Assembly (NCBI GenBank): GCA_030248225.1
Contig: JASANE010001401.1
Location: forward strand, 1-64,000
Length of the DNA: 64,000 nt
Direction of reading: 5' to 3'
Source of the DNA: Trileptium ribeirensis
Lineage: Eukaryota > Nematoda > Enoplea > Enoplida > Thoracostomopsidae
Part shown: positions 36,598-50,900 of the stretch, piece by piece
How the letters are laid out: each line of letters opens with the position of its first letter
Numbering within the stretch: the first letter of the stretch is position 1
Notes under the pieces: generated by a model
Database searches by the model: none
Told to the model about the DNA's origin: nothing
Seen by the model: only the letters and a program-made list of their open reading frames with translations
Translations under genes and position numbers: made by a program

Positions 36598-36860
36598 TTA
36601 ATTCTTAAATTGACACATTTGCAGCGCACGCGCTGCAACGTTGTGCGCTAACCGAGTTTGTCTGCAGCTCGCTGTGATTTTCCTTTGTAACATTGCGTAA
36701 AGAACCGAGCAAGACCTCCCGGATTGCGCCACGGTGACGGTTAGCGTATGAGGTTCCCACCAAAACGACCTACGTGCTGTCGTCAGCCACAGCAAAGGTT
36801 AGCGCAATACTGTGCGAAATACACATTAGTTTAAGAAGGAAAGAGTTAATATGGGGGTCG
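36598..36860 (+). repeat. SINE-like element, diverged copy next to the previous one
   Basis: Repeats the 36315 copy: ttgacacatttgcagcgcac, gtgcgctaaccgagtt, gaggttcccaccaaaacgac, tgtgcgaaatacacatta, tail aaagagtt. Together they are a head-to-tail pair with about 30 percent difference as judged by eye. Confidence 0.5.
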
Positions 36861-37234
36861 ATTATTAAGAGATGCTCTATCGCAAACAGCTTGAAGCAAA
36901 CATATAACACACGGAACTAGTATATATTAAGGTGTTGTTAGTCGACTTATTTAATGAATAAATTACACTAGACATAAAAGAAATATTGGAAAAAGCATTA
37001 AAAACCTCCAAATTATATTGGTGCTAGCTCCCGTTTCGTGCCGTAAGAGCAACCAGAATAGCCGAACGTAAGCCGTGAAGATTATGAACATGCGCTCAGA
37101 TAAGAAAACATTATTTACCTACCGAGCAAGCTTGTATAGATCTTACTGGTAGGTATCTGAAGCAATGTGGGCCTCCTCTCACCCAAAATATTATACGTCA
37201 CAGAAGATTGAAACATTAAAGTCATATATATACC

Positions 37235-37390
37235 TATATAAAAGGTAAGCTAAGGTGCTTTACGAGACATACACTAAGTCTAAGCCTAAGTCGGGGGGGC
37301 TGCCGTCCCCGAAATCCCCCGCTCTAAGCTGTTCCTTTTTCTAACGTTATAACGTACCGCCCCTCAGGGTTACTTGGGTCAAAAAAAATT
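37235..37390. repeat. Dispersed repeat with TTAGGC-like units and G/C hairpin, shorter copy
   Basis: ctaagtctaagcctaagtcg, gggggctgccgtccccgaaa, ctaagctgttcctttttct and gttataacgtaccgcccct, the same blocks as the 26-kb copies. Confidence 0.7.
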
Positions 37391-37671
37391 GTGCCTTATA
37401 CTATATTTTACCTGCTTTACTATGCATTCAAAGCTAAGTTGCCGTTTATAGCTTTGTATACCTATACATTCCAGATATATAAGTTGCATCTTATGAATAT
37501 CACGTTCTTAAAAAACGTAGTAAGGTTTCGAATAAATAATAGCAAATTTTAAGTGAAATTCTGGTCACTCAGGTTTATATAGTTCAGCTGGAAGTCATAA
37601 GAAAGCTTTTCAACAAAGCACGTATTATATATATGTTCCGCTGAGATTTTAACAGGAGGAGGCCATTAGAA

Positions 37672-37762
37672 AATGTCGACAGCGGTGGGATTCGAACCCA
37701 TAACCTTTTAGACTTTACGAACACCATTTCTCAAAAATCACTGAGCTACTACTTGCCCTAAA
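37672..37762 (-). repeat. tRNA-like sequence (A and B boxes, no good cloverleaf)
   Basis: Minus strand: agtagctcagtgatttttga (A box) and ggttatgggttcgaatccca (B box and T loop). The acceptor stem does not pair and no convincing anticodon arm is seen, so it is probably a tRNA-derived repeat or tRNA pseudogene. Confidence 0.45.
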
Positions 37763-39169
37763 TTTATTTGAATACCTCTTAACACCATGCCCATGCGACT
37801 CCCGCTATCATGGACTCGAGGGTGGACCAAAATTTCAGCAAATTTGGCAATTTTATAACTTCTATCGGGTAGGCCAAAGAAGTTATGGAGCTTTGAAAGT
37901 CATAAGCGTGTTCATGAGTTGTGTTCGGTTCCGCACGTGTCTAGTAACTGGTATGATTGCTGAGGTCACTCAGGGATGCTGACGCCGACACCTGCTCACG
38001 TATCATAGTGGCAAGACTCCGTTTTCTATCCCGATACCTACGCTTGGAAGCTGTTTAACTACCTTGTCTGATCAAAGTCTGCTAAAAATTGAAGGTGTGA
38101 AGAATGTGTAAATTAAATTACAGTATTGTGTAAACTTTGACCCAATCGATGGCCCATGAGGCATAAATTCATGCAGCAATTTAATAGCCATTACCACAAT
38201 TACCCCACAGAGTTCTGACAAGGCCCTGAGTGATTAATGTTTGGATCTAGGTTGAATAACCTGTTAATTGAGTCTAGTATCTTTCAAACAATGTGTTATT
38301 ACGCACATTGTTTTTTTGGCCTAAGACTATAATGTCATATGAGTCAATGAGCAATTTCTAGCTGATCTGTTCTGCGGACTCTTCGCTCAACCTTTTCTTT
38401 AAAATTGTTAGTACTTCGGGTACATTATACGCGTTGAGGGCTGATCTTCTATGCACAGGCCATAGCGCGGATAGCTGACCTGCCGGAATCGACCGAAGTT
38501 CAACATATAACCCTGCTGACAATGAACACGAGACGCACGAATTTTGAATTTTTTACAGTATATTTACGTGAACATACATGGTAAGAGAGATCAAGTGATT
38601 ATTAAAGCAAACAGGACAAAATACAATAAGTAAGCATGCCCAAAGCATTAGTTCTTGATTCAAGAGCGATTAATTGTGTGCTATGTCCCAGTATGATGCC
38701 ATGGCATCTCTTTCTACAAGATTTGGCGATATTAGATTCAGCTATTGGATAGAAAGTAACACCTAATTATGCTTTCAAATTCGCTCAATACCGCTGGAGG
38801 AGACTAGTAAGAATCAGACGGGAAACAGAAATTTAGCGCTTGGTTTGAATGCTACGAGCGACTACGATCTATTAAAAGTACAACGTAATTCATCAAAAAA
38901 CTATAGACAATTTACGGAATAATTTATAAAATGTACCGAAGCAAGTCAGAATTCATAAATATACCAAGTACACGATGTACAGGATTATGACCAAATCAAC
39001 TTAGGTTCATCTCATCTATCTCGGTGCTCCGCTTACAGTAAAATTCTCAACTTAAATGTTGGTTCTCGATCAATGTACAAAATCTAGCCTATCGACTACG
39101 GCATAACTAATTCTAGGTCAGTTTGACGGAAAATAGTGTTTGCAAAACACGTTTGTTAAAGTTATGGTG

Positions 39170-39240
39170 AGCGATCTAGCGCGTTGCCAGTCTTACCAAT
39201 CCTGAAGATGCGTGTTCAATTCCCACAGGTGGCTGAATTT
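39170..39240 (+). repeat. tRNA-like sequence
   Basis: ctagcgcgttgccag then gcgtgttcaattcccacag at tRNA spacing. Stems do not form a full cloverleaf. Possible tRNA-derived remnant. Confidence 0.3.
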
Positions 39241-39469
39241 TTAATTTAGAGTCTTGCTGAAAAATAAAAGACACTCCTAGGATACAAAATCATGGTGGGA
39301 CTAAACATACTAGAAAATTGACTCAAATCCTTGCTGTTGGTTATTCTATCAATATAACTTGATAAACGATGAATTTATATACCAAAGCCAAGGCTAACAA
39401 GGTTCATTAATTTTAAGAAGCAAAACTACAGAAGCTTCGATTACAGTATAACATGCTTCAGGTTAACCC

Positions 39470-39740
39470 TTTCATGCCCGAATTAATTTGTGTATCGTGC
39501 AATGTTTGACAAACTCAAGTCTGCGCCAGGGATCGAACCCGAAACGTACGGGTGAAACTTGTGTACGCAAACAACTGAGCTATCTGAGAGCTGTTGCCGG
39601 TTCATTAAGGAACCTCACAATGCGAGCGAATAACAACACATGTCCAAACGTACGATATACGACAAACTCAGTTAACACAACGAGTCGCAATATGCGTTGA
39701 GTCCATTTGGGCCTAGTGGGCATGAGAGGGTTAAACAAAT
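39470..39740 (-). repeat. SINE-like element, best tRNA-like head
   Basis: On the minus strand the head reads agatagctcagttgtttgcg (A box) and, about 40 bases on, gggttcgatccctggcgc (B box), ideal tRNA promoter boxes, followed by a family-specific body and tail gaaagggtt. No cloverleaf acceptor stem, so tRNA-derived rather than a tRNA gene. Confidence 0.7.
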
Positions 39741-40944
39741 GACTAAAAATGTATAATCCAACGGTTCGACCGCAGCATCTACTAACGAACACTACAAATC
39801 AGCTCGAAAACCGAAATTGCATGCGTATTTTAATAATAGCAACAAAATGTCCCATAAACATAGGTACATCATCAATCTAAAAATTATACAAGCCACCGAA
39901 ACCTGTATCGCACAACTTTGCATATTTTACTTCATTCTTTACTCTGTCAAGATTGTAGAAGTTACTTTATTCAGTAGTCAACTGGTTAGAACAAAGGCGC
40001 GTAAACCCTAGTCATGGATTCTAAGTCAAGCTTCAGAAATTATGACGTAAACGACACCTATTACACCTAAACGCATTATGTCAGAACTATACTACTGAAT
40101 AATACTGCGTGTTTCACACTGTCAACTCGAAACGTGAACATGTTACAAAACCGATACCAGAAACTGTTTTGAAAGTAAATGAATCGAATTGACAATACTA
40201 GCCAAAACTGACTGTCGCGGCATAACATGCATCTTACTGGCCCAATCGCTCGAGATGTCGTTTAATTACAATCGATCGAAATTTTGCTTATAAAATATAA
40301 ATCGATCTAAATCTTTACAGAATTTAAATCTAACTGCGCCATAACCGGAAATCGATTCAAATTTTATAAAATGAAAATATAATGCACGAGTAAACTTAAA
40401 CTGCCCCCATCGACCATCCTATTTCGCAATAGCCTGTAGCCAAATTTCATCGGTTTTTAATACCTAACTGAAATCTGGCAAAATCAGAAACAAATATAAG
40501 AGATTACGCCTTGTGCTCGAACAAAGTTTTGATGATTTTCAATTGGCAGGAAAGCGGTTATCTAATGCCTATGAGCTTGTCATTTGTATTTGTCTCTGGC
40601 GAACAAATTTAACGTAATACTGACGGCACTAATTAACCGGTCGTGTGATTTAACTCGAACAAAGCCAGCAAACAAATTCAGTAGATTTTCACTCGCAAAA
40701 AAATTCGGTAATTGTTAATTGAATTTTTGCGAGCACAAATTTGTCGGATTTCTATCGTACAGCTGTGTTTTCGCTAACAGTTTTACGCCGAATTACGGTT
40801 CATCGGAAAACGTTGGGTCACACTTGGCGTGGGTTAAGTTTACTGTCGCATAATAATCTGCGCCAAAATCAGAACCAATAAATTCCGTTTAAACAAAATA
40901 GATCGAGATTTTATAGATTTGAAATTAACATTTGAGCCTTTGAA

Positions 40945-41240
40945 TTGTGTACCGTGCAGTATTTATCAAAATCCACGCGGCCCTAGAAAGTGAACACCGT
41001 GGTGTACGTAAAAGCAACCGCCATACGCAAATAACTGAGCTGTCTAGGAGCTGTTTCTCGGCTCTTTATGGAACCTAGTATTGCAAGTTAGACACATATA
41101 AACAACAAATGTAAACTACAAAGGCTCCAAGTTTGCCATTTGTTACATGAAGCCGGTGTGTGAAAGCTTTATCTATCGAACAAGAATACAAACACGCCGA
41201 GCGAATAAACTCCACTAGCAGAACGAGCCGCAATGCTGCG
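40945..41240 (-). repeat. SINE-like element, old copy
   Basis: Shares ataactgagctgtctaggag, gtaccgtgcagtatttatc and agaacgagccgcaatg with the 39.5-kb copy, but the B box has decayed. It lies just past the 3' end side of AP-1 mu. Confidence 0.45.
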
Positions 41241-41865
41241 TTAATGAAAATTATTGTCAGAGCTTTTATTTGCTCGATAATTTATAAACTTTATTTAACT
41301 GCCTTTAAAATCGGAATCCATAAAATTTCGTTTAGTCGAAATACATCTATTTTGGATTCATTTTTGGTCGTGATCTCTGCCATGAGTGCGTGGTTGCCTG
41401 TTATAAAATGTTGCCCGCAAACACACATACAAAACTTTATGTATCTAGTGCTGACAGAAGACAAATACATGTTCTATAGCACTTGGGCATACGTGTGAAA
41501 ATTATTGAAGTATTAGTAATTGGGCTCTTCAAATTGAGGGAATAGGGGCCCTGACATTGTCAAGGGTCCATTGACAAAAACCGGTTGCCACAGGCACCCA
41601 TGTTACAATCACGATGCCGATCATGTTAGATTACCCATGTGAACAACCTATATTTCTACTTTATTTAGTTCTTGCTTTCGTTCATAAAAGTCTATATAAT
41701 TATGTTTCGACGAAGACTAATGCACCCGCCGTCTGTGTGCGTTAGAGTACCGACAACATTTTGTGTTCACACCTTTAACTCATACGTTTCACGTTTTCAA
41801 ATGTTTGCATGCACCCACATTTTAATGCCGAACGGTAATAAATAATTTTATTTTTAATTAATAGT

Positions 41866-41964
41866 TCACTGAGTCCGTAGTTGATAATCACCGTTTTGAG
41901 TAATATAGCGAACCCATGGTAAGGCTTGATAGCCACTCTTCTCGATAATCTTCAAATACCGAAC
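41866..41964 (-). CDS. AP1M1: AP-1 mu last exon with stop codon
   Basis: 99 bases including TGA. Acceptor ttaag. Encodes VRYLKIIEKSGYQALPWVRY then ITQNGDYQLRTQ and stop, ending exactly where the AP-1 mu family ends. TGA is used here as a true stop, so the nuclear code is standard in this respect. Confidence 0.97.
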   Translation of the reverse strand, partial: VRYLKIIEKSGYQALPWVRYITQNGDYQLRTQ

Positions 41965-44900
41965 CTTAAATTAATATACCTTTTATATTTCGTTAGCAAT
42001 CGTAGACCATCAACAATTCGGCACATATAAACAGCTCATGTTACCTGGTTTAAGGTGTGTCCAACAATGTCAAATGCTCGTACCGCTAACTATAGAAAGG
42101 TGAAATCGCTAAACGTATATGTATTCGGAAATGTCAAATGTATTCGGAAATAAACCTCAGTTCGAAATCAGTGTAGATTGATACAATCAAACGAATTCTA
42201 TTACGCTCTATAGCAGGTCGATTTAGTGGAACCAAACATGATTCAACATGTACATGAAACCACGCTAATAAGAGATTCTCTGAATTGAAAGCACCGGTAG
42301 TATTGTGCAGTCGCAAATACTCAACACGTACAGTTACAATCAGAATTAAGTGCTCAAAAATCGATCGAAGCTTCGTTCGATTTCAATCGTTCGCGTTTAA
42401 ACGAAAATCGATCATTTACACGAAAGGCGATTAATTTAACGAATTTCGATTGCGTCAAAACAAAAAATAATTTAATAAAAAATGTTAGTTCGCGTTTAAT
42501 TTAACGAATTTCGATTGTGTTGAAACAAAAAATTTTATTTTGCGTTTAACTTAACGAATTTCGTTTAAACGAAGGTCGATCGATTGCATTTTCGTTCGAT
42601 TTTATAAGCAGTGAATTCTGATTATAAGGCAAATCTCTAATTGAATTTGTGTTTAACGCCACGTTGTCAATATAGTTTGCAGCTTACAATCCAGTGATAC
42701 AAACGTCACATTACCAATATAGTTTGTAACTTACATTCCACTTATTGAGACAAGGGGACGTGTTAATTGATGCAATAATAATAATTAAGCCAAGAAGCAG
42801 ACGAGCAAGTGAAAATTGCACCCTATACATATTGGCGCAAGCGCCCCGGTCGGCAAATTCTAAACTAAAACAAAAAGTCCAAACTGAATTACCGTCACTT
42901 GAAAAACACAAATAACAAACAATATCGATGCCTAGCTATGTAGTAACCTGACATAATACTTACAGCCACAAAAGATAACACAGAAAAGCTTGGTGGAAAA
43001 CCATCCGAACCCTCAGCGTAATACCTACAGTAAATTAAAACCTAAAAGTATATACTAAAAGGGACAACTAAAAGGATCTCCGCTGCCAAATTTGTATAAC
43101 GGGTTATTCTATAAAGGTGTACATTTGATACAAAAATTACCCATTTTCCAAAATTTTAGTGCACTAAATGTACAGCGGTAGTTGGGAATAAAATGGGCGG
43201 CGAAAGTGACTGTTAAAAACAGATATCACACTGCGTAGTAAAATGCTTTTTAACCACATTTTGTTACGGTCAGAAATGAAAACAATTTCTCTGCGCAAAA
43301 TTATCAGCTGTTCAACCGCAATTTGGGGCCTTTTTCTGCCCGTGGCTGTACAACATACAATCTGAATATCACCATATTATATTATGGTTGATTATAGTGT
43401 GCATTAAAAACGGTTACTATGCTTTCAAAACAGGCAATGACTAACATTTACCACAGTTGATGAATTATTTTAAAGAGTTAAGATAAACTAAGATCGTCAT
43501 ATTATTTGCAGTGCAACGTACATACCTGTATACCTGACGTTGTAAAATATGGTATTTCGAATTTAACTTTGATCGGAGGTTTGCCCTCAACTTCTTCGTT
43601 GACAACACTTGGTAGGCCGAAGTGAGCTCTCATTAGATATTCTTTTCCTCCCTAAAACACAAAAAACTATTTTAAAGGTCCATGTTGGGACTAAACGCAA
43701 AATTTATGCTTGATATAATACCAGGCGTCGTCAGGGCACCACTGAGCTTTAACCCCAAACAATTTCTTCGAGGACACTGCTGCAAAACCTAAGACAACAT
43801 TAATAATTTAGTGGAAATAAGTTCAAATGCATATTGTAAAACGAGGCGAAGGAAAACGAAGCTAGGGCGACTGCGCTGGATCCAGTAATTGTGTCAAAGC
43901 TCAAATTTGAGGTTCCTGTGGCTCTTTTAAAACATCGACAAAGTAAATAATACATCAGCACTCAGCAATGGCAATGTTACGGCTATTGCCATTGCGGAGT
44001 TACTGTACGGTACACCTAAGTACGGTACACCTTAGTTATATAACAGATTGCGATAATGGATGATTCCACGCCAATTAAAAATTTTGCTTTCACTGTATTC
44101 AGCAACCAATACACTCATTCTCGCCCTGCACTAACAGTCGTCAAACTGAAAAAATACAAAAATATTTCAATTTTTGTTGTCAAAGACTGGTGTTTTTAAA
44201 TCCCGTACAAACATTCCAATGTCGATTTAAAAGTATAATACTGATGTTTTTAGCGAGTTAAATAATCATAAATCCATTGTTCATCGCCAAATATCAAATA
44301 ACTGACTACTTAGCCAAAAAAATTTGAAAGCATAACGTTTTAAGGGTATTTATTAAACTTTCGATTATAGCGGCTCATGGATGTTTAGTAAGGTTAGGCA
44401 TTTACTTCAGCAGTAAATATATTCCATCTACTTTCAAAATTCCGTCAAAACTAGAACATTATGCATATATTGCATTTACAAAATGCTTTAGCGATAATAT
44501 AGCCACATTTTAATTCTCAGAGTAGGCGGTTATCGCAAAAGGGAATATTCATTAATATCCAGACAAAATCCGACACACATATCAGCAATGTTACAATACT
44601 TTTTACTTCTGAATATCTGTGAAGCTATACTTAAGTTTTTCGAGCATTATAGGAATTTAAGTTCCCCCGACTAGGCGCAGCAATTCTGTGCTAATCAATT
44701 GCCATGACATATTTTACTTCCCCTGTATTCTATTATGTATTATGTATTCTAAGCCCTGAATCAGACAAATCGACATTTCAGAGACTTATATCAATTGGAT
44801 ATTGCAAATTTTTCGGTTTAGAAGCCACATGGGCATCCTCCAAAATGTGGTTACAATAAAGCCACCCTCTCAGTCCATGATGTCTCGTCACAAAATTTCC

Positions 44901-47900
44901 AGCTAATACACAGTCCAGATCATGCCGAACGACTATGACATCAACTGAGAAGTACAGGTACCGAGTAATACAGCATAAAGAAGGGTAAGCAGAAGACAAT
45001 ACTTTGCACGAAACACTGACCATTACATATCAATTCAATTTCTTTAACTGAGAATCCATTCAGATTTCATCCTAAAAACACTAACATTATGCTATAACCC
45101 GCTTTAGACGTAGATCAGTTGGATTCACGACAACTAGCTAAGCTAGACTACTCATCAAAACCTGCTGTCGCCTCTTGAGCGACCGAGCCTCAATCGAGTG
45201 AAGTGGCCGATATTTTAGAAGTATTAGAATTACTAAACAATACAACTTCTCTAGTTTAGAACGAAATTGCCTTCAAGCGAGCGACAGTCATTTTTGGCGA
45301 GTACTAACACTAGGACCGTTTCACTTACCGGGAATGATTTGATATACCAAACACACGCATTTTGATCAGCCATATATTTGACGCTCCCGATCGACGTTTT
45401 GAATTTCGGCGAATCCGCATCGCTCGGTACCGGAATGATAATTTCGACATTGTTCGCCGTCGAGCGACGCTTGAACTGACTTTTGGCCTAAAATTATTTG
45501 TACCAGCTTTGTAATTATTGAACGAGGACACATTTTATAAACAGCCAAGAACGATTAGATTACAACGATTACACACACAACATTCAGCGTTAATTGAAAT
45601 TTAAAGCAGAGAGTGAAGCACATGGAATGTATAATATTACATGCCTTGAAATGCACGTGCCGCAAATACTTATTGAAAACATAATTAATGACTTCAATAA
45701 ATACGTATACTATACAAAACGAACCATTAATGATATACAACACAATGCAGCCCAACAATGCGGTACGCCTCTGTTATATAACACACTAGACTTCTGATTT
45801 GAGACCAAATAATTGTGTGACAATGAACAATCTTGGATAAACCATCATAGCTATAAAAAATCTGAGCAACTAGACAAAAAAGCTACATTTATTAAAACTC
45901 AAATCGACACGCACGAATTGTTGAACAAAATAAATTTATATGAGTTAGGCCATTTCGTGCAAGTCTTTATTATAGCAGTGTACGACAACATCCAGATGTG
46001 TTCGATCTAGTGTACTAAAGACCATTCAATCGCGAGTTACACAGTCGCAAGTCTTGTGTCTAAAATTGGTTTTTAATAACCTAATGACTCATGACTTAAT
46101 TCTTGTTGTCAGCCAGGAAAGCATTTATGTGCACATACAAAATAACAAACGGACACATACTACAGTGACAAACAGAAGTAAGTGCAATAAATTGATTGTA
46201 ACATTACATTCATAATATACAATAATTTTTTACGTTTACGTTCGTTTGTAAACGAATGTTCTAACGTTCTATTGCGTTTACATTCGTTCGCGTTCGATTC
46301 TTGTACACTTATTTCTGTCTGTGACTGTAAAAATTGTCTTAAATGAAATAGTAATTTTACAATTTCGCCGAACCCTAAGTCACTAAATAGTAATTAACAT
46401 GTTTCAATATTCAACGATCAACAAAAATTTGAGCAGAACAAAACCGTACTATAAAATTCTGATAGCTAACACTAATCATGGAAGCAGCTTTTAATGGTTG
46501 CACCGTGGTTTTTACAGACCGAGGCCACGTGAAAGGAATGACTTTCTAAACGTGTCTTCCGGCTTCCTAGAATTTCGCTGCCGGACCGATTTTTACACAC
46601 CATATTTTTAGCATGCAATTATTTTCCGGCTGACACTTTTCTGCGATTTGTTTCGTCTATATACATATCGTGCATTGTACCTTTTAATTCTCCTTTATAC
46701 CGTTGTATACGTGCTGAATCGCATCAAGTGATAATCTTAATGAAGTAATAATAATAATAGGGTATAATGATATGCAATATATGAGAAATATTGCTACTAT
46801 AGGTAAGAGCAGTTTTATTTTTCGGCATTAAAAGTCGTCGGAACTCAGACACAAACCCAATAGTTATACACCGTAACAGCTTGCTGGCTGCTAACCTTAA
46901 TCATGTATTCAACACGACTATGCGCATGTCGTTCGATCACCGACTCGATCCAGAGCAGCGGCTTGACGTGAGTTGAGAGTCGATATGACATGAGCTCAAA
47001 CTCGCCGTCCGGCGGAATAAACGAAATCGTTCGATCGTTTTCGAAGCGCGACAGCCGAACGCACTGATGAAATTTGACGTCCTCGAGCTCGACTGATTTG
47101 CTTTTGCCGCCTGAAAATTATTATGATGTAGCAAACGAGTAAAACAACACATAAATAAACAAACAAGCACAACTTCCGAATATCTAAATGACCGTACATG
47201 TCTAACACGGAATGCTTTTAATGATCGAACAATAATGCAGCTACCCAAAAAGTCAATCTATATGACCACACAGAATATTGTTGTATGCACTGGGTGCTTC
47301 GACCATAATCAAAACGATGGTGTTGCATTGACAAATTTAACTGTGATCATGCTGTTTAGTGTCATGCCAAACAATGTTATCGCAAACAAGCATAATGAAT
47401 ATAAATGTAGCTAATTTAATTATTTATGCTATCAGGAACACTAGAACTGGGCTATGCAAAATAAGAAGAGGGAGCTGGTAATTTTCGCTTCCCTCGTTTC
47501 AGCAAAGTTGTGTGGCATGGTTTAGATAATTTTGCCCTCCCTCGGTTCAGCACACAGCAAATTTTTTGATTAAATCAACTAGTAAAAGATAATTTACAAG
47601 CAGTTATTACTACAATACCAATTCCAAAAATGCTAAAATTTTCAGAAATTATAAACTGTTTGAAACTTCGCTCTTAACGACAATCACAGACGCCATGCCT
47701 GCGATTAAAATATTGACAATGTTATTACTGCAATACCAACTCCAAAAATACTAAAATTTTCAGAAATTATAAACTGTTTGAAACTTTGCTCTTAACCACA
47801 ATCACAGACGCCATGCCTGCGCTTAAAATATTGAAAAAATTATTACTACAATACCAATTCCAAAAATGCTAAAATTTTAAGAAATTATAACTGTTTGAAA

Positions 47901-50900
47901 CTTTGCTTTTAACGACAATCACAGACGCCATGCCTGCGCTTAAAATGTTGACAAAGTTATTACTTCAATACCAATTCCAAAAATGCTAAAATTTTCAGAA
48001 ATTATAACCTGTTTGAAACTTTGCTCTTAACGACAGTCACAGACGTCATGCCTGTGCTTATGAGGCGACTTAACAGCTATTTTAGTACCTTCAGTGAACA
48101 ATTAATACTGAGCTTTAAAAATTTCCAAGCCCCCGATCGAACAGTAAAGTGTCCCCATTTCATGCCTCACGGCAAAACCTCCCCTTACAAAAAAGTTTTA
48201 TATTTTCAATCTGTGAAATAATTCTCTTGTTTTCAAACAATAAATCGTCAGCGCTATTCGCAATCTCTCTGTCGAAAAATAGCCCCCGTATTATATAGAA
48301 ATAATATTATATTTCGTACACAATCGGTTGCCTAATTTATATATCTGAAACCAAAGATCAATATTCATTAAAATCACCTGTTATACATATGACAACGTCC
48401 TAGACTCAAAACTTTAAACGTTTTATTCCTAAATTTATTGGTTCCCCAAACAAACAAAAAATTACACTTACGCCCAGTGCTTTCGAATAACACTTTGTCG
48501 TTGAGACCAAGCCGCAGTTCAGGCATTCCGGACAAAAACACTCGCATTTTAACGCTGCCGACGATTTCACTTCGAAGTACTGTGCCGTTAGCGTTTGCCT
48601 GTAACAACAATCAATCAGTCAATCAATCAATCAATAAGACAGTCACCGAATGAATAACGATTCCATTTCCTAATACCGGTTGTAATAAATTAAATGCCAA
48701 TACAGAATGGCTTTCTATTATACCCATCACCTGCACAAACATCAAAGACAACTGACAGATTATAATAGACTACAAATGCTTGGTTTGACGCTCGAAGCCA
48801 GACAAAGTAACGTTTTACAATTACGATTTCCGATACGGGTAATGTTACTAAGTAGTAAATGAATAGTAAAGTATTATATTTCTAAAACAATTAGTGCGAA
48901 TACAAAAAAAACTCAAAATACTGGTTCACTAATAATATCCAACTTACAAGTCGCATATGTCACATATTATTAAGCTAATGTAAACTAGAATCGACAGAAA
49001 TTTCAATGCTATAGATCCACCAAATCACATTAATAGATTGAAAACCACGATATCTCGCATGGCTAAAGTGCGGAGGGGAGCCAGAGGATACAGTATCATC
49101 TTAAAAAGGCACAGCGGTTACAGATACCTTCGTATTAAACACTCAACTCCATCGCTTAAAGCAAACCTGGAAAAAATTTTATAATCACAGGTGCAGAAAC
49201 TTTTAGCATTAGTCGGGATATAATGAAAACATGCATACTCTGACCTCAGAAGGATATAGTACCTTTTCAAAAGGGTACATCGGTCACAAATGTGTTTACG
49301 TGAATCACTCCGCAAGTTTCAGCATCCTTAAAAACCATTGTAATCGCAGATGCAACAAAATACGTCAATAGATTGGAAAACGTCCACAATTCTACGGGGG
49401 TGCCACGGGACGAAGTGTTGTTCCAAAAAGGATACATCGGTTGCATATACATTAAAATGAATCATCTCATTATTTTCAGCACCACGGAAGACCTTTACAA
49501 CTCATAGATTCAACAAATTATAGCATTACACTGAGTATTACGTACTCATGCATAATTCTGGGAGGGGGGTTATGGAATACAGTGTCATTCCGAAAAGAGT
49601 ACAATCGTCCACACATACATGCAACTGAATCACTCCATCATTTTCAGCATTCCAGTAAACCTTTATAATCGGAGATGCTACTAAATGCACCATTTCATAG
49701 GAAGCCACAAAATGATGCACGATTCAAACTGGGGAGTCCCAGGGGTTACAGTGCTGTTCTGAATAGGGTATATCTGTTATACATACATTCATATCAATCA
49801 TCGTTCACAACAGCCTCGAAAACCTTTATAGTGTCCTTAAGGATTATCTAAAAATCTTATATAAAAACGAACAAAACAATTAGTCCTTTTGAAACCTCAT
49901 TTTATGCCCATTACTTTATCAAAAGTGTCTGAAAAAATAGCAGATGCCGCTCAAGCGAACCAAAAGATATGCAACATTTTTAATATGAAGCCCGTGAGAT
50001 ATAACTGCAAAAAAACACTTTCCCTCGGTCACAAAATGGAGGGTCACTCTCTTTAGAGGGTGTCTACCATACCTCATGGGAAGGGAGTAACCGGAATTCC
50101 GGTTCCGGCGAAAATCGTGTTCCGGTTGAGGTTCCGCAAACGGCAAAAGCCATACCGGAACCGGAATTCCGGTTTAGAAATTTTGTTTAAAACTTTCCAC
50201 GTTTTTTGCTTCATCTTGTAATCCAAACATATGTAATATATATTATACAATGATCAAGCTCCAATACAACCAAACAAAAGAAAAGATTAACTAACCAATT
50301 TGTCATGTGAAACGTAAGTAGGGCACATAATTTGAGCAAGAATTTTTCATAATAACCTGTAGGAGTTTGTTAAATCAAAGCCAGGTCGATGCTTGTAGCA
50401 GCTATTTTACACATCCAGGAAGTCTGTGGGATACGTTTGAATTAAACCGGTCCAACTCGGTAACAGAGTATGGCTTACGCAGAAGTACTTAGGGTATGCT
50501 TGGCTAACATAAATTGCGTCAAGCACCCGCCAGTGCGCTTGTAGACTTGGTAAATCAGTCTAAATTGAAGTAAGCTAACGTTATCTGCAACGCAGCTAGA
50601 AACTACATTCTTGGCGATGAACTGTATTTATTGAAACTGTGCGAGCAGCATCACAGTGTGTCTCATTTATAGCATTCTGATTAGAAAGTTATCATCATTA
50701 TGATCTAAATGACTGGCACTGTTTGTCCAACGCTAGCCTAAACAGTGTCTCTGACCACTGATCAGAAAAATAACCTTCTATCTATTATTTTCTCTTAGAA
50801 TCATATAAACCAATAATTTTAAGTTTCCTACAGAAGAACATGCAACAAACGTATGTATAGTAAAGGGAGGCGACTGGAGACAGAGCGAAAGTGTGTATTC

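Larger units (their letters stand above)
35931..41865. other. Convergent intergenic region
   Basis: Between the stop of form B (plus) and the stop of AP-1 mu (minus). Contains 3' UTR sequence at both edges, SINE-like copies, a dispersed TTAGGC-like element and tRNA-like remnants. 37763-39169 and 39741-40944 show nothing I can name. Confidence 0.55.

Noticed and set aside
37672..37762. Functional tRNA gene on the minus strand
   Set aside because: A and B boxes are present but the acceptor and anticodon stems do not pair.
41160..41498. 112-codon plus-strand frame starting with GTG
   Set aside because: Non-ATG start within an old SINE-like copy, no family resemblance.
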